From the NCBI RefSeq assembly GCF_004784465.1, contig NZ_SRRU01000003.1:62001-126000 (forward strand): DNA of 64,000 nt. The letters are read 5' to 3'. Shown in pieces: positions 8,758 through 19,472 of the stretch. Numbering within the stretch: the stretch's first letter is position 1; each line of letters begins with the position of its first letter. The notes beneath the pieces were generated by a model, which did not search any database, was not told where the DNA came from, and saw nothing but the letters and a program-made list of their open reading frames with translations. The stretch comes from Streptomyces griseoluteus. GTDB lineage: Bacteria; Actinomycetota; Actinomycetes; Streptomycetales; Streptomycetaceae. The translations under genes and the position numbers were made by a program.

Positions 8758-9312
8758 TCAGCTCTCGGGACCGTCCGGCTCGAAGTCCGGGATGTTCTTC
8801 AGCGCCTCGGCCAGCCACTGGGCCCAGAAGGTCTCCAAGTCGATCCCGGCCCGCAGGACCATATGGCGGAGCCGGTCCTGCGGGGTGTCCCGGCCGGGCG
8901 GGAAGTCGCGCTTCTCGATCTCCTGGTAGACGGCCAACTGACCCTCGTGCAGCTCCAGATGGCGCCGCATGTCGGCCGCGAGGCCCGCCGTGCCGACCAC
9001 CGCCGCCGCCCGCATCCGGAGCAGCATCGCGTCCCGCAGCGGCTTGGGGTCCTGGGGCGCGGCGGTCCAGCGGGCCAGCTCCTCGCGGCCCGCGGGCAGC
9101 ACCTCGTAACTCTTCTTCTGCCCACGGGCCGGCTGCGCGGACGGCAGCGCGCGGATGAACCCCTCGGCCTCCAGTTTCCCCAGCTCGCGGTAGATCTGCT
9201 GGTGGGTCGACGGCCAGAAGTAGGCGATCGACTTGTCGAACCGCCGGGTCAGTTCCAGACCCGAGGACGGCTTCTCCAGCAGGGCGGTGAGGATGGCGTG
9301 CGGGAGTGACAT
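8758..9312 (-). CDS. PadR-family transcriptional regulator
   Basis: 184 residues with an N-terminal PadR winged helix (SLPHAILTALLEKPSSGLEL, then QQIYRELGKLEAEGFI) and the C-terminal helical Vir-type domain used for dimerisation. PadR repressors usually control a neighbouring detoxification or efflux gene. The gene ends close to the convergent surface-protein gene and lies 3' of fadH reading the other way around: fadH (stop at 9335) is upstream on the same strand with a 22-base gap, so the two could share a transcript and padR may be expressed with fadH. Confidence 0.85.
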   Translation of the reverse strand: MSLPHAILTALLEKPSSGLELTRRFDKSIAYFWPSTHQQIYRELGKLEAEGFIRALPSAQPARGQKKSYEVLPAGREELARWTAAPQDPKPLRDAMLLRMRAAAVVGTAGLAADMRRHLELHEGQLAVYQEIEKRDFPPGRDTPQDRLRHMVLRAGIDLETFWAQWLAEALKNIPDFEPDGPES

Positions 9313-9334
9313 GGGCTCATCCTAGGGACACCCC

Positions 9335-11874
<2,540 letters not shown>

Positions 11875-11959
11875 GTCCGCTCCTTTCCTGGGCCGTGCGC
11901 ACGGCTCGGGTACCCCGGCAGGCGCAGGTCATCCCCCGGAAGGACGCGGTCCCGCCAGA

Positions 11960-12841
11960 TCAGCTGCGGCTGAACTTGTACGTCTTGCTGTCCGTGATCA
12001 CGCAGAACCCCGGCGAGACGACGATCACGCGCAGGATGCCGCTGCGGCGGTCGTAGTCGACGCCCTCGGCCTCGAAGCTGCCCGAGCACGAGCTGCGCAG
12101 CGGCAACTGGCGCAGCGCGGTGACATGGCCGGACACGTCGGAGGTGCCGTTGGGAGCCGCCGAGAGGTCGATCCGGAGGAGCGGCTTGGTCATGCCGAAC
12201 AACGAGCCCTCCGGGTCGTCGGAGGAGCAGAGCAGCGTGGTGGGCCCGGAGAAGTCGCAGCCCTGCACGTCGCGCACCGGGTGGTCCAGGGTGACGTTGG
12301 AGGCCAGCTTCAGGTCGGCCGAGGGCGAGGTGGCGGGGTTGATGCCGGGGGTGGGGAAGACCAGCAGGCGGTTCATGGTGCCCCACTCGCCGGAGAGCAT
12401 CCACTGTCCGTCGGGCGAGATGGCGGACCAGGAGTTGTTCATGGCCTCGCCGGGGGCGAGCGTGTGCACGTACTCCGACCAGGCACCGCCGGGCGCCTGC
12501 ACCCGGTACATCTTGGAGCCGCCCGAGTCCCGCTGGTAGGGCTCGATGTAGTAGCCGTTGTACGAGGCGTCGGGGTCGCCGACGTGGTTCCAGCCCCGGC
12601 TGGAGACGCCGACCGGGATGGTGCCGATGCCGGTGTAGCGGTTGGGGCTGTTCGCCGGGACCTCCACCGAGGTCAGGCCCTGGCTCTCGGTCAGCGGGTC
12701 GGCGCGGTCGGAGCCGGTCTCGGTCCAGGTGTCCGCCGCCGAGGCGGGGGCTGCGGCGCCCAGGCAGACGGCGGCGGCGGTGGCCAGGGTGACGAGTCCG
12801 GCGGATAAGGCGTGGCGGTGCTTTCGGGCAGGCGTGGGCAT
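11960..12841 (-). CDS. secreted protein of unknown function
   Basis: 293 residues from ATG 12841, which follows a GAGGAG ribosome site; a longer in-frame start at 12922 is unlikely. Residues 1-38 form a signal peptide ending APASAAD. The mature part is rich in Asp, Ser, Trp and Tyr with a repetitive strand pattern (WSEYVHTLAPGEAMNNSW, ISPDGQWMLSGEWGTMNR, RRSGILRVIVVS) that suggests a beta-propeller-like extracellular fold. Two cysteine pairs near the C-terminus (CDFSGPTTLLC; SCSG with GFC) look like disulphides. No enzyme motif seen. Confidence 0.7.
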   Translation of the reverse strand: MPTPARKHRHALSAGLVTLATAAAVCLGAAAPASAADTWTETGSDRADPLTESQGLTSVEVPANSPNRYTGIGTIPVGVSSRGWNHVGDPDASYNGYYIEPYQRDSGGSKMYRVQAPGGAWSEYVHTLAPGEAMNNSWSAISPDGQWMLSGEWGTMNRLLVFPTPGINPATSPSADLKLASNVTLDHPVRDVQGCDFSGPTTLLCSSDDPEGSLFGMTKPLLRIDLSAAPNGTSDVSGHVTALRQLPLRSSCSGSFEAEGVDYDRRSGILRVIVVSPGFCVITDSKTYKFSRS

Positions 12842-13148
12842 GGGCCGACTCCTCGGTGAGGGGGGTGGGGACACTCGGTCGGCGGACAGTCTGGCCCGGC
12901 CCTGTAGGCATGTACAGACCAAGAAGGGAAGATGACGGTGAACTCTGCCGCATCAGCGGGTGCCGCCGGCCCCACCCGTCACGGCGCCGGTGGGGCACGG
13001 GAGTACGCGCGAGACGGAAGTGAGGGATGGTGGAGGCGGACGTATGCGGGCCCACAGCCCTCGGCACGCCGGGTGTGGGCGCGGTACAACAAGGGGAGTC
13101 GGCACGGGGGACGGCGTGCCGTGCGGACGGGTGAAGGCGGTGCGTGGC
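12842..13148. other. divergent promoter region
   Basis: About 300 bases separate the leftward secreted-protein gene from the rightward phosphatase gene. Both promoters must lie here; the A+T-richer stretch near 12905-12935 (TGTACAGACCAAGAAGG) is the likeliest place. Open frames through it have poor codon bias. Confidence 0.35.
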
Positions 13149-15230
13149 ATGAGTGCAGCCGAGACTCAGGCGGCCGGGAACGGCGAGCCCGAGCGCGGCC
13201 CGGTGCGGCCCGGTGGGCTGCTCGACATGCTGAACGTGGCCTCCGTGGTGCTGGACGGCCGGGGCCGCATCGTGCTGTGGAGTCCGCAGGCCGAGGAGCT
13301 GTTCGGCTACACCGCCGACGAGGCGCTCGGCCGGTACGCGGCCCGGCTGATGGTGCACGAACGGCACATCGGGCTGGTCAGCGAGCTGTTCCAAGACGTG
13401 ATGCGCACGGGGCAGAGCTGGGCGGGCGGCTTCCCCGTCCGCCGCAAGGACGGCACCACACGGCTGGTCGAGTTCCGCAACATGCGTCTGCTGGACGACC
13501 GCGGCGACGTCTACGCACTGGGCCTGGCCGCCGACCAGTCGACGCTACGGCGCCTGGAACACGACGTGGCGCTGTCCGAGCGGATGGTGCACCAGTCCCC
13601 CCTCGGGCTGGCCGTGCTGGACACCGGGCTGCGGTTCGTCTCGGTGAACCCCTCGCTGGAGCGGCTCAGCGGGGTCCCGGCCGAGGGGCACGAGGGCCGC
13701 ACGCTGCGCGAGGTGCTCCCGCTGCTGGACCCCGACATCGTTGAGGAGGCGCTGCGGGACGTGCTGACGAGCGGGGACCCGGTGATCAACCGGACCGTGG
13801 TGGGCCGTACCCCGGCCGACCCGGACACCGAGCACACATGGTCGCTGTCCCTGTACCGCCTGGACGACTCGCTGGGCAATGTGCTCGGCATCGCACTGTC
13901 CCTGACCGACATCACCGAGCAGCACCGGGCGGCGGTGGAGGCGGAGAACGCGCGGCGCCGGCTCGCCCTGATCGCGGACGCCTCCGCCCGGATCGGCACG
14001 TCGCTGGAGCTGGAGCGCACCGCCTGCGAGCTGGCCGAAGTCGCCGTGCCGGCGCTGGCCGACGTGGCCGCCGTCGACCTGCTGGACGCGGTGGTGGAGG
14101 GCAGAAGCGGCACGCTCGGGCCGGCCGAAACCGCCGTGATCCGCGCGCTCGCGGTCCGCCCGGACGACGGCGGCGACGCCACCCGGGCGGCCGACCGGCC
14201 CGGCGGGATCGCCTGGTACGGCCCCGACCGGCTGGTCACCGAGTGCGTGCGGACCGGCGAGGCGGTGCTCGTGCCGCGGGTGAAGGACGAGGACCTGCCG
14301 CGCATCGCCCGCTCCCCCGAGGCCGCCGTCCTGCTGAGCCGGGCGGGGCTGCACTCGTATCTGGCGGTGCCGCTGATCGCGCGCGGCGAGATCCTGGGCG
14401 CGCTGGACCTGAAGCGGACCCGCAACCCCGAGCCCTTCGACGAGGACGACGTGCTGCTGGCGCGGGAGCTGGCGGCGCGGGCGGCGGTGCAGATCGACAA
14501 CGCCCGCTGGTACCAGAACGCCCGCAGCACGGCGCTGACCCTCCAGCGCAGCCTGCTGCCGAGCCATCCGTCGGTGACGGCAGGCCTCGAGGTGGCGTCC
14601 CACTACCAGCCGGCGGGGTCCACCAGCGAGGTCGGCGGTGACTGGTTCGACGTCATACCGCTGGACGGCGACAAGACGGCACTGGTGGTCGGCGACGTGA
14701 TGGGCAGCGGCATCAGCGCGGCCGCCACCATGGGCCTGCTGCGCACCGCCACCACCACGCTCGCCTCCCTCGATCTCGATCCGTCACTGCTGCTGGAACA
14801 GCTCGACAAGGCCACGGCGGCGACCGAGCACTCCATCGCCACCTGTGTGTACGCCGTACACGACCCCCGGCAGCGCCGGTGTCTGATCGCCAATGCCGGG
14901 CATCTGCCGCCGGTGCGGATACGGCCGGGCCGCGCGCCGGAACTGCTGGATCTGCCCACGGGGGTGCCGCTGGGGGTGGGCGGGGTGGAGTTCGCCACCG
15001 TGACCGTCGACTTCGAGCCGGGCGACGAGCTGGTGCTGTACACCGACGGTCTGGTGGAGACCCGCAGTCACTCGCTGGACGAGCGGCTGGAACGGCTGCT
15101 GGGTCTGCTGGAGGGTGCCCCGGAGCGCCCCCTGGCGGAGGTCTGCCAGGAGCTCCTGGAGACGCTGTACGAGCCCGACAACCACGACGACGTGGCCGTG
15201 CTCATCGCACGGGCCCGCGGCCTCTCGTAG
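13149..15230 (+). CDS. PAS-PAS-GAF-PP2C serine phosphatase
   Basis: A 693-residue sensory phosphatase. Two PAS domains (about 25-145 and 145-275: VVLDGRGRIVLWSPQAEELF, then LAVLDTGLRFVSVNPSLERL) are followed by a GAF domain (about 285-450, AVPLIARGEILGALDLKR) and a SpoIIE/RsbU-type PP2C domain (about 460-690) with VGGDWFDVI, VVGDVMGSGISAA, ANAGHLPPV, LYTDGLVETR and HDDVAVL. This architecture senses small ligands or redox state and dephosphorylates an anti-anti-sigma factor. The ATG at 13149 is the most plausible start; reading frames beginning further left have odd composition. No cognate anti-sigma gene is adjacent. Confidence 0.88.
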   Translation: MSAAETQAAGNGEPERGPVRPGGLLDMLNVASVVLDGRGRIVLWSPQAEELFGYTADEALGRYAARLMVHERHIGLVSELFQDVMRTGQSWAGGFPVRRKDGTTRLVEFRNMRLLDDRGDVYALGLAADQSTLRRLEHDVALSERMVHQSPLGLAVLDTGLRFVSVNPSLERLSGVPAEGHEGRTLREVLPLLDPDIVEEALRDVLTSGDPVINRTVVGRTPADPDTEHTWSLSLYRLDDSLGNVLGIALSLTDITEQHRAAVEAENARRRLALIADASARIGTSLELERTACELAEVAVPALADVAAVDLLDAVVEGRSGTLGPAETAVIRALAVRPDDGGDATRAADRPGGIAWYGPDRLVTECVRTGEAVLVPRVKDEDLPRIARSPEAAVLLSRAGLHSYLAVPLIARGEILGALDLKRTRNPEPFDEDDVLLARELAARAAVQIDNARWYQNARSTALTLQRSLLPSHPSVTAGLEVASHYQPAGSTSEVGGDWFDVIPLDGDKTALVVGDVMGSGISAAATMGLLRTATTTLASLDLDPSLLLEQLDKATAATEHSIATCVYAVHDPRQRRCLIANAGHLPPVRIRPGRAPELLDLPTGVPLGVGGVEFATVTVDFEPGDELVLYTDGLVETRSHSLDERLERLLGLLEGAPERPLAEVCQELLETLYEPDNHDDVAVLIARARGLS

Positions 15231-15245
15231 GCCCGCAGGCGCACA

Positions 15246-16043
15246 TCACCGTATGCCGATCACCACATGTGCGTCCCACTCATGTGACACCGCCACATGT
15301 GCGGCCAGACCAGCCTGTCTGAAGGCCGCCGAGGCGGCGGGCGCCTGACGGGCGCTGGTCTCGGAGAGCAGGCAGCCGCCGGGGGCCAGCCACTCGGCCG
15401 CTCCGGCGGCGACCCGGCGCAGGACGTCGAGTCCGTCGGGGCCGCCGTCGAGCGCGACCGCGGGTTCATGGTCGCGAGCCTCGGCGGGGAGCAGGGGGAC
15501 CTCGGCGGTGGGCACATAGGGCACGTTGGCGGTCAGGATGCCGATCCGGCCGCGCAGTCCGGCGGGGAGCGCCGCGTAGAGGTCGCCGGTGTGGGCGTGG
15601 CCCCCATAGGGGGCGAGGTTGCGGCGGGCGCAGCGTACGGCGGCGGGGTCGATGTCGGCGGCGTGCACCTCGGCGCCGTCGAGCGCTGCCGCGAGGGCCG
15701 CGCCGAGTGCCCCGGAGCCGCAGCACAGGTCGACGACCACACGGGCGCCGGGGGCCCGGGCGAGGGCCTGGTCGACCAGGAACTCGGTGCGGCGGCGGGG
15801 CACGAAGACGCCGGGCCCCACCGTGATGCGCAGACCGTGGAACTCGGCCCAGCCCAGGACGTGTTCGAGCGGGAGTCCAAAGGCGCGGGCCCGGGCCATC
15901 GCGGTGGCCTCTTCGACGGTGCGGGCGGTGGCGACGATCAGCCGGGCCTCGTCCTCGGCGAAGACGCAGCCGGCGGCGCGCAGGGCGGCGGTGAGGGACG
16001 AGGGGTCGGCGGGCGAAGCCGGGGATGCGGGCACGGTGGCCAT
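15246..16043 (-). CDS. HemK/PrmC-like methyltransferase
   Basis: 265 residues of a class I SAM methyltransferase annotated in this genus as putative protein N(5)-glutamine methyltransferase. Motif I is VVDLCCGSGALGAALA and the catalytic (D/N)PPY motif is altered to NVPYVP, unlike true PrmC, so release-factor methylation is doubtful. A possible leader peptide with a stable hairpin lies just upstream (16106-16175), suggesting post-initiation control as seen for drug-inducible rRNA methyltransferases. The last 20 codons use CAT for all three histidines within CACATGTG motifs, unlike the CAC preference elsewhere. Confidence 0.75.
   Translation of the reverse strand: MATVPASPASPADPSSLTAALRAAGCVFAEDEARLIVATARTVEEATAMARARAFGLPLEHVLGWAEFHGLRITVGPGVFVPRRRTEFLVDQALARAPGARVVVDLCCGSGALGAALAAALDGAEVHAADIDPAAVRCARRNLAPYGGHAHTGDLYAALPAGLRGRIGILTANVPYVPTAEVPLLPAEARDHEPAVALDGGPDGLDVLRRVAAGAAEWLAPGGCLLSETSARQAPAASAAFRQAGLAAHVAVSHEWDAHVVIGIR
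15255..15305. repeat. CACATGTG-type microrepeat tract at a gene end
   Basis: Within 50 bases there are ACCACATGTGCG, CTCATGTGAC and GCCACATGTGCGG. They fall in the 3' end of the leftward methyltransferase gene. Similar motifs recur at 22645-22700 and 27945-28060 and singly at 19169 and 20096. Confidence 0.4.
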
Positions 16044-16105
16044 AAGAGCCTGGAGCCTTTCGGGGACCTGGGGCCTCAGGGCGCTCCCGCGGTCACCGTC
16101 GCGTT

Positions 16106-16130
16106 GTCCGTGCCGTCACACGGCACGGAC
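16106..16130 (-). promoter_or_regulatory. attenuator-like hairpin in the methyltransferase leader
   Basis: Perfect 10-base arms GTCCGTGCCG/CGGCACGGAC with a five-base loop, nested inside a second pairing between 16078-16086 and 16141-16149 (nine bases, perfect). The inner hairpin covers the last codons and stop of the candidate leader peptide, so ribosome position could decide whether it forms. A TATGGT -10-like box lies about 50 bases further upstream (near 16222 on the minus strand). Confidence 0.4.
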
Positions 16131-16175
16131 GCGAGGGGAGAGCGCCCTGGCTGACACAGCGTTGATGGGTCTCAC
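16116..16175 (-). CDS. candidate 19-residue leader peptide
   Basis: A short frame starts at GTG 16175 and encodes MRPINAVSARALSPRVRAV, ending with TGA inside the loop of the downstream hairpin. The AGGAGG element abuts the GTG very closely, so initiation could instead use the internal GTG seven codons on (giving MSARALSPRVRAV). The Arg-Val-Arg near the end is an Arg-X-Arg motif of the sort at which macrolides stall ribosomes in Erm-type leaders. This is inference from layout; I have no homologue in hand. Confidence 0.35.
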   Translation of the reverse strand: MRPINAVSARALSPRVRAV

Positions 16176-16289
16176 CTCCTCGGTCGCACCGGCCGCGCAC
16201 TCCGCGCGACCGGACGGCCACCATACCGTGCCGGGTCTCCGGGTGGACCGGGTCCCCGGCGCGGCCGGTGGCCGTACCCGCGTGGTGGC

Positions 16290-17354
16290 TCAGACGGCCA
16301 CGCTCTCCTCGGTCTCCTCCTCGGCCTCGCGTGCGGCCTCGCGTTCGGCCTCGGCGGCCGGGGTCTGCTGAGCGTCCGGCGCCTGCGCAAGGGCCCGGCG
16401 GCCTGGGCGCTCCCAGAGGGCGGCGATCCCGGTGACGGCGATGCCGACGACCAGCCAGACGACCAGCGTCCACACGTCGCGGGCGATGCCGTCGTCGCCG
16501 AAGTACAGCAGCGAGCGGATGCCCTCGACGAACCCGGCGCCGTTCCAGAAGGCGTGCAGGGTGCCGAAGAAGCCGTTCTGCAGCTCGGGCCGGAACAACC
16601 CGCCGGAGCTGGTGAAGTTCAGCATCACGAACAGCACCATCATGGCCAGCGTGGTCCAGCGCTTGAGGAAGGTGTGCAGGCCGACGCCGATGAGCAGGAT
16701 GCCCGCCGAGTACAGCCATGCCATGGCCCACAGGGTGGCCAGGTCGTGGTGGGCCAGGTGGAAGACCGGCCCGGCGAGCAGGGCGCCGATACCGCCGACC
16801 ACGGCGGCCGTGCCGACCGCGATGAGCGCCCGCACCCGTACGGCGAGCGCGGCACCGGCGGCGCCGATGGCGGCGACGGAGGCGTAGGAGCCGATGCTGA
16901 CGGCGATCAGCAGGAAGAACAGGCCCTGGCCGGTGGGGTCGTCGGACACCGGCTCGGCGATGTCGGTGACTTTCAGCGGGTTGCCCTGCTGCGCGGCGAC
17001 CGGCGTGAAGACCTTCTCCACGGCGGTGGCGCCCATGTCGGACGCGGCGCTCGCCACGATCAGCTCGGGCCTATGTGCGCTGGGCACGTAGGCGCCGGTG
17101 ACATCCCGGTGCTCGACCAGCGCGACGGCGTCGGCGCGGGAGGAGACGGTACGGACGTCGAGCTTGTCGCCCGCCGTGTCCTTCACCGTCTGCGCGAAGA
17201 CCTTCGCCTCGGGTCCGGCGCCGACCACGGCCACCGGCATGTGATGGGGCTCCGGGGTGACGAAGGCACCCATATAGGCGAGCCCCATGCCTATGCACAT
17301 CAGCAGGGGGGTGATCAAGTGCGTGAGCACATGACGCAGTGCCGGTGACTTCAT
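16290..17354 (-). CDS. YhgE/Pip-like membrane protein
   Basis: 354 residues: one N-terminal membrane span (about 12-32), an extracytoplasmic domain (about 33-160) and five or six C-terminal spans, ending in an acidic Glu/Ala tail. This is the layout of YhgE/Pip and ABC-2-type DUF3533 proteins, which are linked to membrane transport or stress. It is divergent from a MarR gene with twin operators between them, so it is very likely the regulated target and possibly a drug or lipid exporter component. No ATPase gene is adjacent. Confidence 0.7.
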   Translation of the reverse strand: MKSPALRHVLTHLITPLLMCIGMGLAYMGAFVTPEPHHMPVAVVGAGPEAKVFAQTVKDTAGDKLDVRTVSSRADAVALVEHRDVTGAYVPSAHRPELIVASAASDMGATAVEKVFTPVAAQQGNPLKVTDIAEPVSDDPTGQGLFFLLIAVSIGSYASVAAIGAAGAALAVRVRALIAVGTAAVVGGIGALLAGPVFHLAHHDLATLWAMAWLYSAGILLIGVGLHTFLKRWTTLAMMVLFVMLNFTSSGGLFRPELQNGFFGTLHAFWNGAGFVEGIRSLLYFGDDGIARDVWTLVVWLVVGIAVTGIAALWERPGRRALAQAPDAQQTPAAEAEREAAREAEEETEESVAV

Positions 17355-17372
17355 CGACCGGAACCTCCAATG

Positions 17373-17412
17373 GTTGTCTTATACAACTCACGTTCAAGTT
17401 GTACTATACAAC
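17373..17412. promoter_or_regulatory. twin MarR-type operators
   Basis: GTTGTCTTATACAAC (17373-17387) and GTTGTACTATACAAC (17398-17412) are two copies of the dyad GTTGTNNTATACAAC, 25 bases apart, in the divergent region between the membrane-protein gene and marR. TATACA within each could serve as a -10 box, so a bound MarR dimer would block transcription both ways. Confidence 0.7.
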
Positions 17413-17486
17413 CAGAATCGTTCGAACGGGTCGGGCGACAGGTCGGAGGAGTTCCGTGAAGGGGTTCTCATGGCGAAGGTGATCTC

Positions 17487-17927
17487 ATGACGGCGGCGGA
17501 CACGGCCGTCGAGACGATCCAGCGGGAGATGACGTCGTTCGCGCGCCGGGCCCGCGCCTCGGCGGGGCGCATGCATCCCGAGCTGTCGCTGGTGTCGTAC
17601 ACGCTGCTGGGGCATCTGGAGGAGCGCGGGGGCTGCCGGGCGACCGACCTGGCCTCGCACTACGCGCTGGACAAGTCGACGGTGAGCCGCCAGGTCGGCG
17701 CGCTGGAGCGGGCCGGGCTGATCGAGCGCCGGCTCTCCCCGGAGGACGCCCGCGTGCAGGTGCTCCATCTCACGGAGGCGGGCGAGGAGATTCTGGCCCA
17801 GGTGACACGGAGCCGCCGGGCCGCCTTCCGGGAACGGCTCGCCGACTGGCCGGAGGACGACCTGGTCCGCTTCGCGGCCTACCTGGAGCGGTACAACGCG
17901 GGGTCCGCCGGACAGGCCGCCGGTTAA
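17487..17927 (+). CDS. MarR-family transcriptional repressor
   Basis: 146 residues with the MarR winged helix: CRATDLASHYALDKSTVSRQ as recognition helix region and a wing with RRLSPEDARVQVLHLT. It probably represses itself and the divergent YhgE-like gene through the twin operators at 17373-17412. No cysteine suggesting redox sensing is conserved in the N-terminal helix, so a ligand is more likely. Its stop codon overlaps that of the convergent acetyltransferase gene. Confidence 0.88.
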   Translation: MTAADTAVETIQREMTSFARRARASAGRMHPELSLVSYTLLGHLEERGGCRATDLASHYALDKSTVSRQVGALERAGLIERRLSPEDARVQVLHLTEAGEEILAQVTRSRRAAFRERLADWPEDDLVRFAAYLERYNAGSAGQAAG

Positions 17928-18694
17928 GACCCGAGAGGGACGCGCACCCCGAAGAACCGGGTGTCCAGCCGGTGCCGGAAGCCCAGGGACTCGTAGAGGC
18001 GGATGGCGCCGGTGTTGCCCGCGCCGGTGTGCAGGAACGGGCGCTCGCCGCGCTCGCGGATGCCGTGCGCGACGGCGAGGATCAGCCGGGTGGCCAGGCC
18101 CTCGCCCCGGAAGGCGGGGTCGGTGCAGACCGCGCTGATCTCGGTCCAGCCCGGCGGGTGCAGCCGCTCCCCCGCCATGGCGATCAGCGCGCCGTCGCGC
18201 CGGATGCCGAGGTAGGTGCCCATCTCGATGGTGCGGGGCATGAACGGGCCGGGCCGGGTGCGCGCGACGAGGTCCAGCATCTCGGGGACGTCGGCCGGGC
18301 CGAGGGGCACCGCCTCCGGGTCCGGGGCGCCGGCCACGCCGTCGTCCGCCATCTGCACGCCGGCCACGTCGAAGGTGATCTCCCAGCCCTGCGGGGCCGC
18401 GCCCCGGTGACCGAGCAGGGGCACCTCGCCGCCGGGTCCGGCGAGCGCGGCGATCCCGGCCCAGTCGGCGGGCTCGGGCTCGTCGGGGAGGGCCAGCCAG
18501 GGCGAGACCTCGACCGGGTACCGGAGCACCCGCCCGTGCCGCTCGGCGAAGTGGGCGTGCGGGCCGGTGAGGGAGGCGCGGGCGGCGTTGTCGAGCGGGT
18601 GCGGGACCGTCGTCCCGGCGGGGCCGGGGGCGGCACCGGCCGGGGTGTCGGCCTCCCGGCCGTCGTACCGCGTGGAGACGTACGCCTCAGGCAT
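17924..18694 (-). CDS. GNAT-family N-acetyltransferase
   Basis: 256 residues from ATG 18694 (GAGG just upstream). The C-terminal half is a GNAT domain: ISAVCTDPAFRGEGLATRLI is the acetyl-CoA-binding motif A and GAIRLYESLGF motif B. The N-terminal ~110 residues are a separate region seen in FR47-like acetyltransferases. Acceptor unknown. Long upstream readings to 19417 are antisense to the YedY-like gene and rejected. Confidence 0.85.
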   Translation of the reverse strand: MPEAYVSTRYDGREADTPAGAAPGPAGTTVPHPLDNAARASLTGPHAHFAERHGRVLRYPVEVSPWLALPDEPEPADWAGIAALAGPGGEVPLLGHRGAAPQGWEITFDVAGVQMADDGVAGAPDPEAVPLGPADVPEMLDLVARTRPGPFMPRTIEMGTYLGIRRDGALIAMAGERLHPPGWTEISAVCTDPAFRGEGLATRLILAVAHGIRERGERPFLHTGAGNTGAIRLYESLGFRHRLDTRFFGVRVPLGS

Positions 18695-18866
18695 CCTCAG
18701 GTCCTCGTTCCGCTCGCCCTGCACCGGCGCGTCGGCGCGTCGGCACTTGTCCCCAAGTACGGCGGCGGGACGGCTATTCCCGCGGGCGTCCGGAGTGTGG
18801 CCGAGGTCGCGCGCCGGGGCACTGACCAGGGGCGGGGCGCCCGTGGCGGGAGCGTACGGTTGAGCC

Positions 18867-19472
18867 ATGAACGTCACCCGAGGCTTCACGGGCCGTCGGC
18901 GCGTCTCCCGTCCCGGACTGCCTCCCGGGCAGTACGACGCCGGCGACGACTGGCCCGTCCTGTCCGCCGAGGTCACCCCCGACCTCGCGCCCGCCCACTG
19001 GTCCTTCCGCGTCGACGGCCTGGTGGAGCGCCCGCACACCTGGAACTGGGACGAGGCGCACGCCCTGCCCGGTTCGGCGTACGAGGGTGACATCCACTGT
19101 GTGACCGGCTGGTCCAAGTTCGGTGTGCGCTTCGGCGGGGTCTCGCTGGACGCGTTCCTCGCCGTGGTGGGGCCACATGTGTCCGCCACCCATGTGCTGG
19201 CGCGCTCGCACACCGGGTACACCGCGAACCTGCCGCTGACCGACCTCACCGGTGGCCGGGCCTGGATCGCCTGGGACCAGGCCGGTGTGCCGCTGGCCCC
19301 GGAGCACGGCGGCCCGGCCCGGCTGATCGTGCCGCATCTGTACTTCTGGAAGAGCGTGAAGTGGATCGCCGGCCTCACCCTCCTCGACCATGACGAGCCG
19401 GGCTTCTGGGAGGGCAACGGCTATCACGAGCGGGGCAACCCGTGGGAGGAACAGCGGTACCGCGGTGACTGA
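18867..19472 (+). CDS. molybdopterin-dependent oxidoreductase (YedY/sulfite-oxidase fold)
   Basis: 201 residues forming a single sulfite-oxidase-type molybdopterin domain. The molybdenum-ligating cysteine is in IHCVTGWSKFGV (about residue 77), with PHLYFWKSVKW and GNPWEEQRY at the end. It lacks a Tat signal, so unlike MsrP/YedY it is cytoplasmic. The next gene overlaps it by eight bases and encodes an NAD(P)H-type flavin reductase, a natural electron partner, so the two probably form a small reductase or oxidase system. Confidence 0.88.
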   Translation: MNVTRGFTGRRRVSRPGLPPGQYDAGDDWPVLSAEVTPDLAPAHWSFRVDGLVERPHTWNWDEAHALPGSAYEGDIHCVTGWSKFGVRFGGVSLDAFLAVVGPHVSATHVLARSHTGYTANLPLTDLTGGRAWIAWDQAGVPLAPEHGGPARLIVPHLYFWKSVKWIAGLTLLDHDEPGFWEGNGYHERGNPWEEQRYRGD

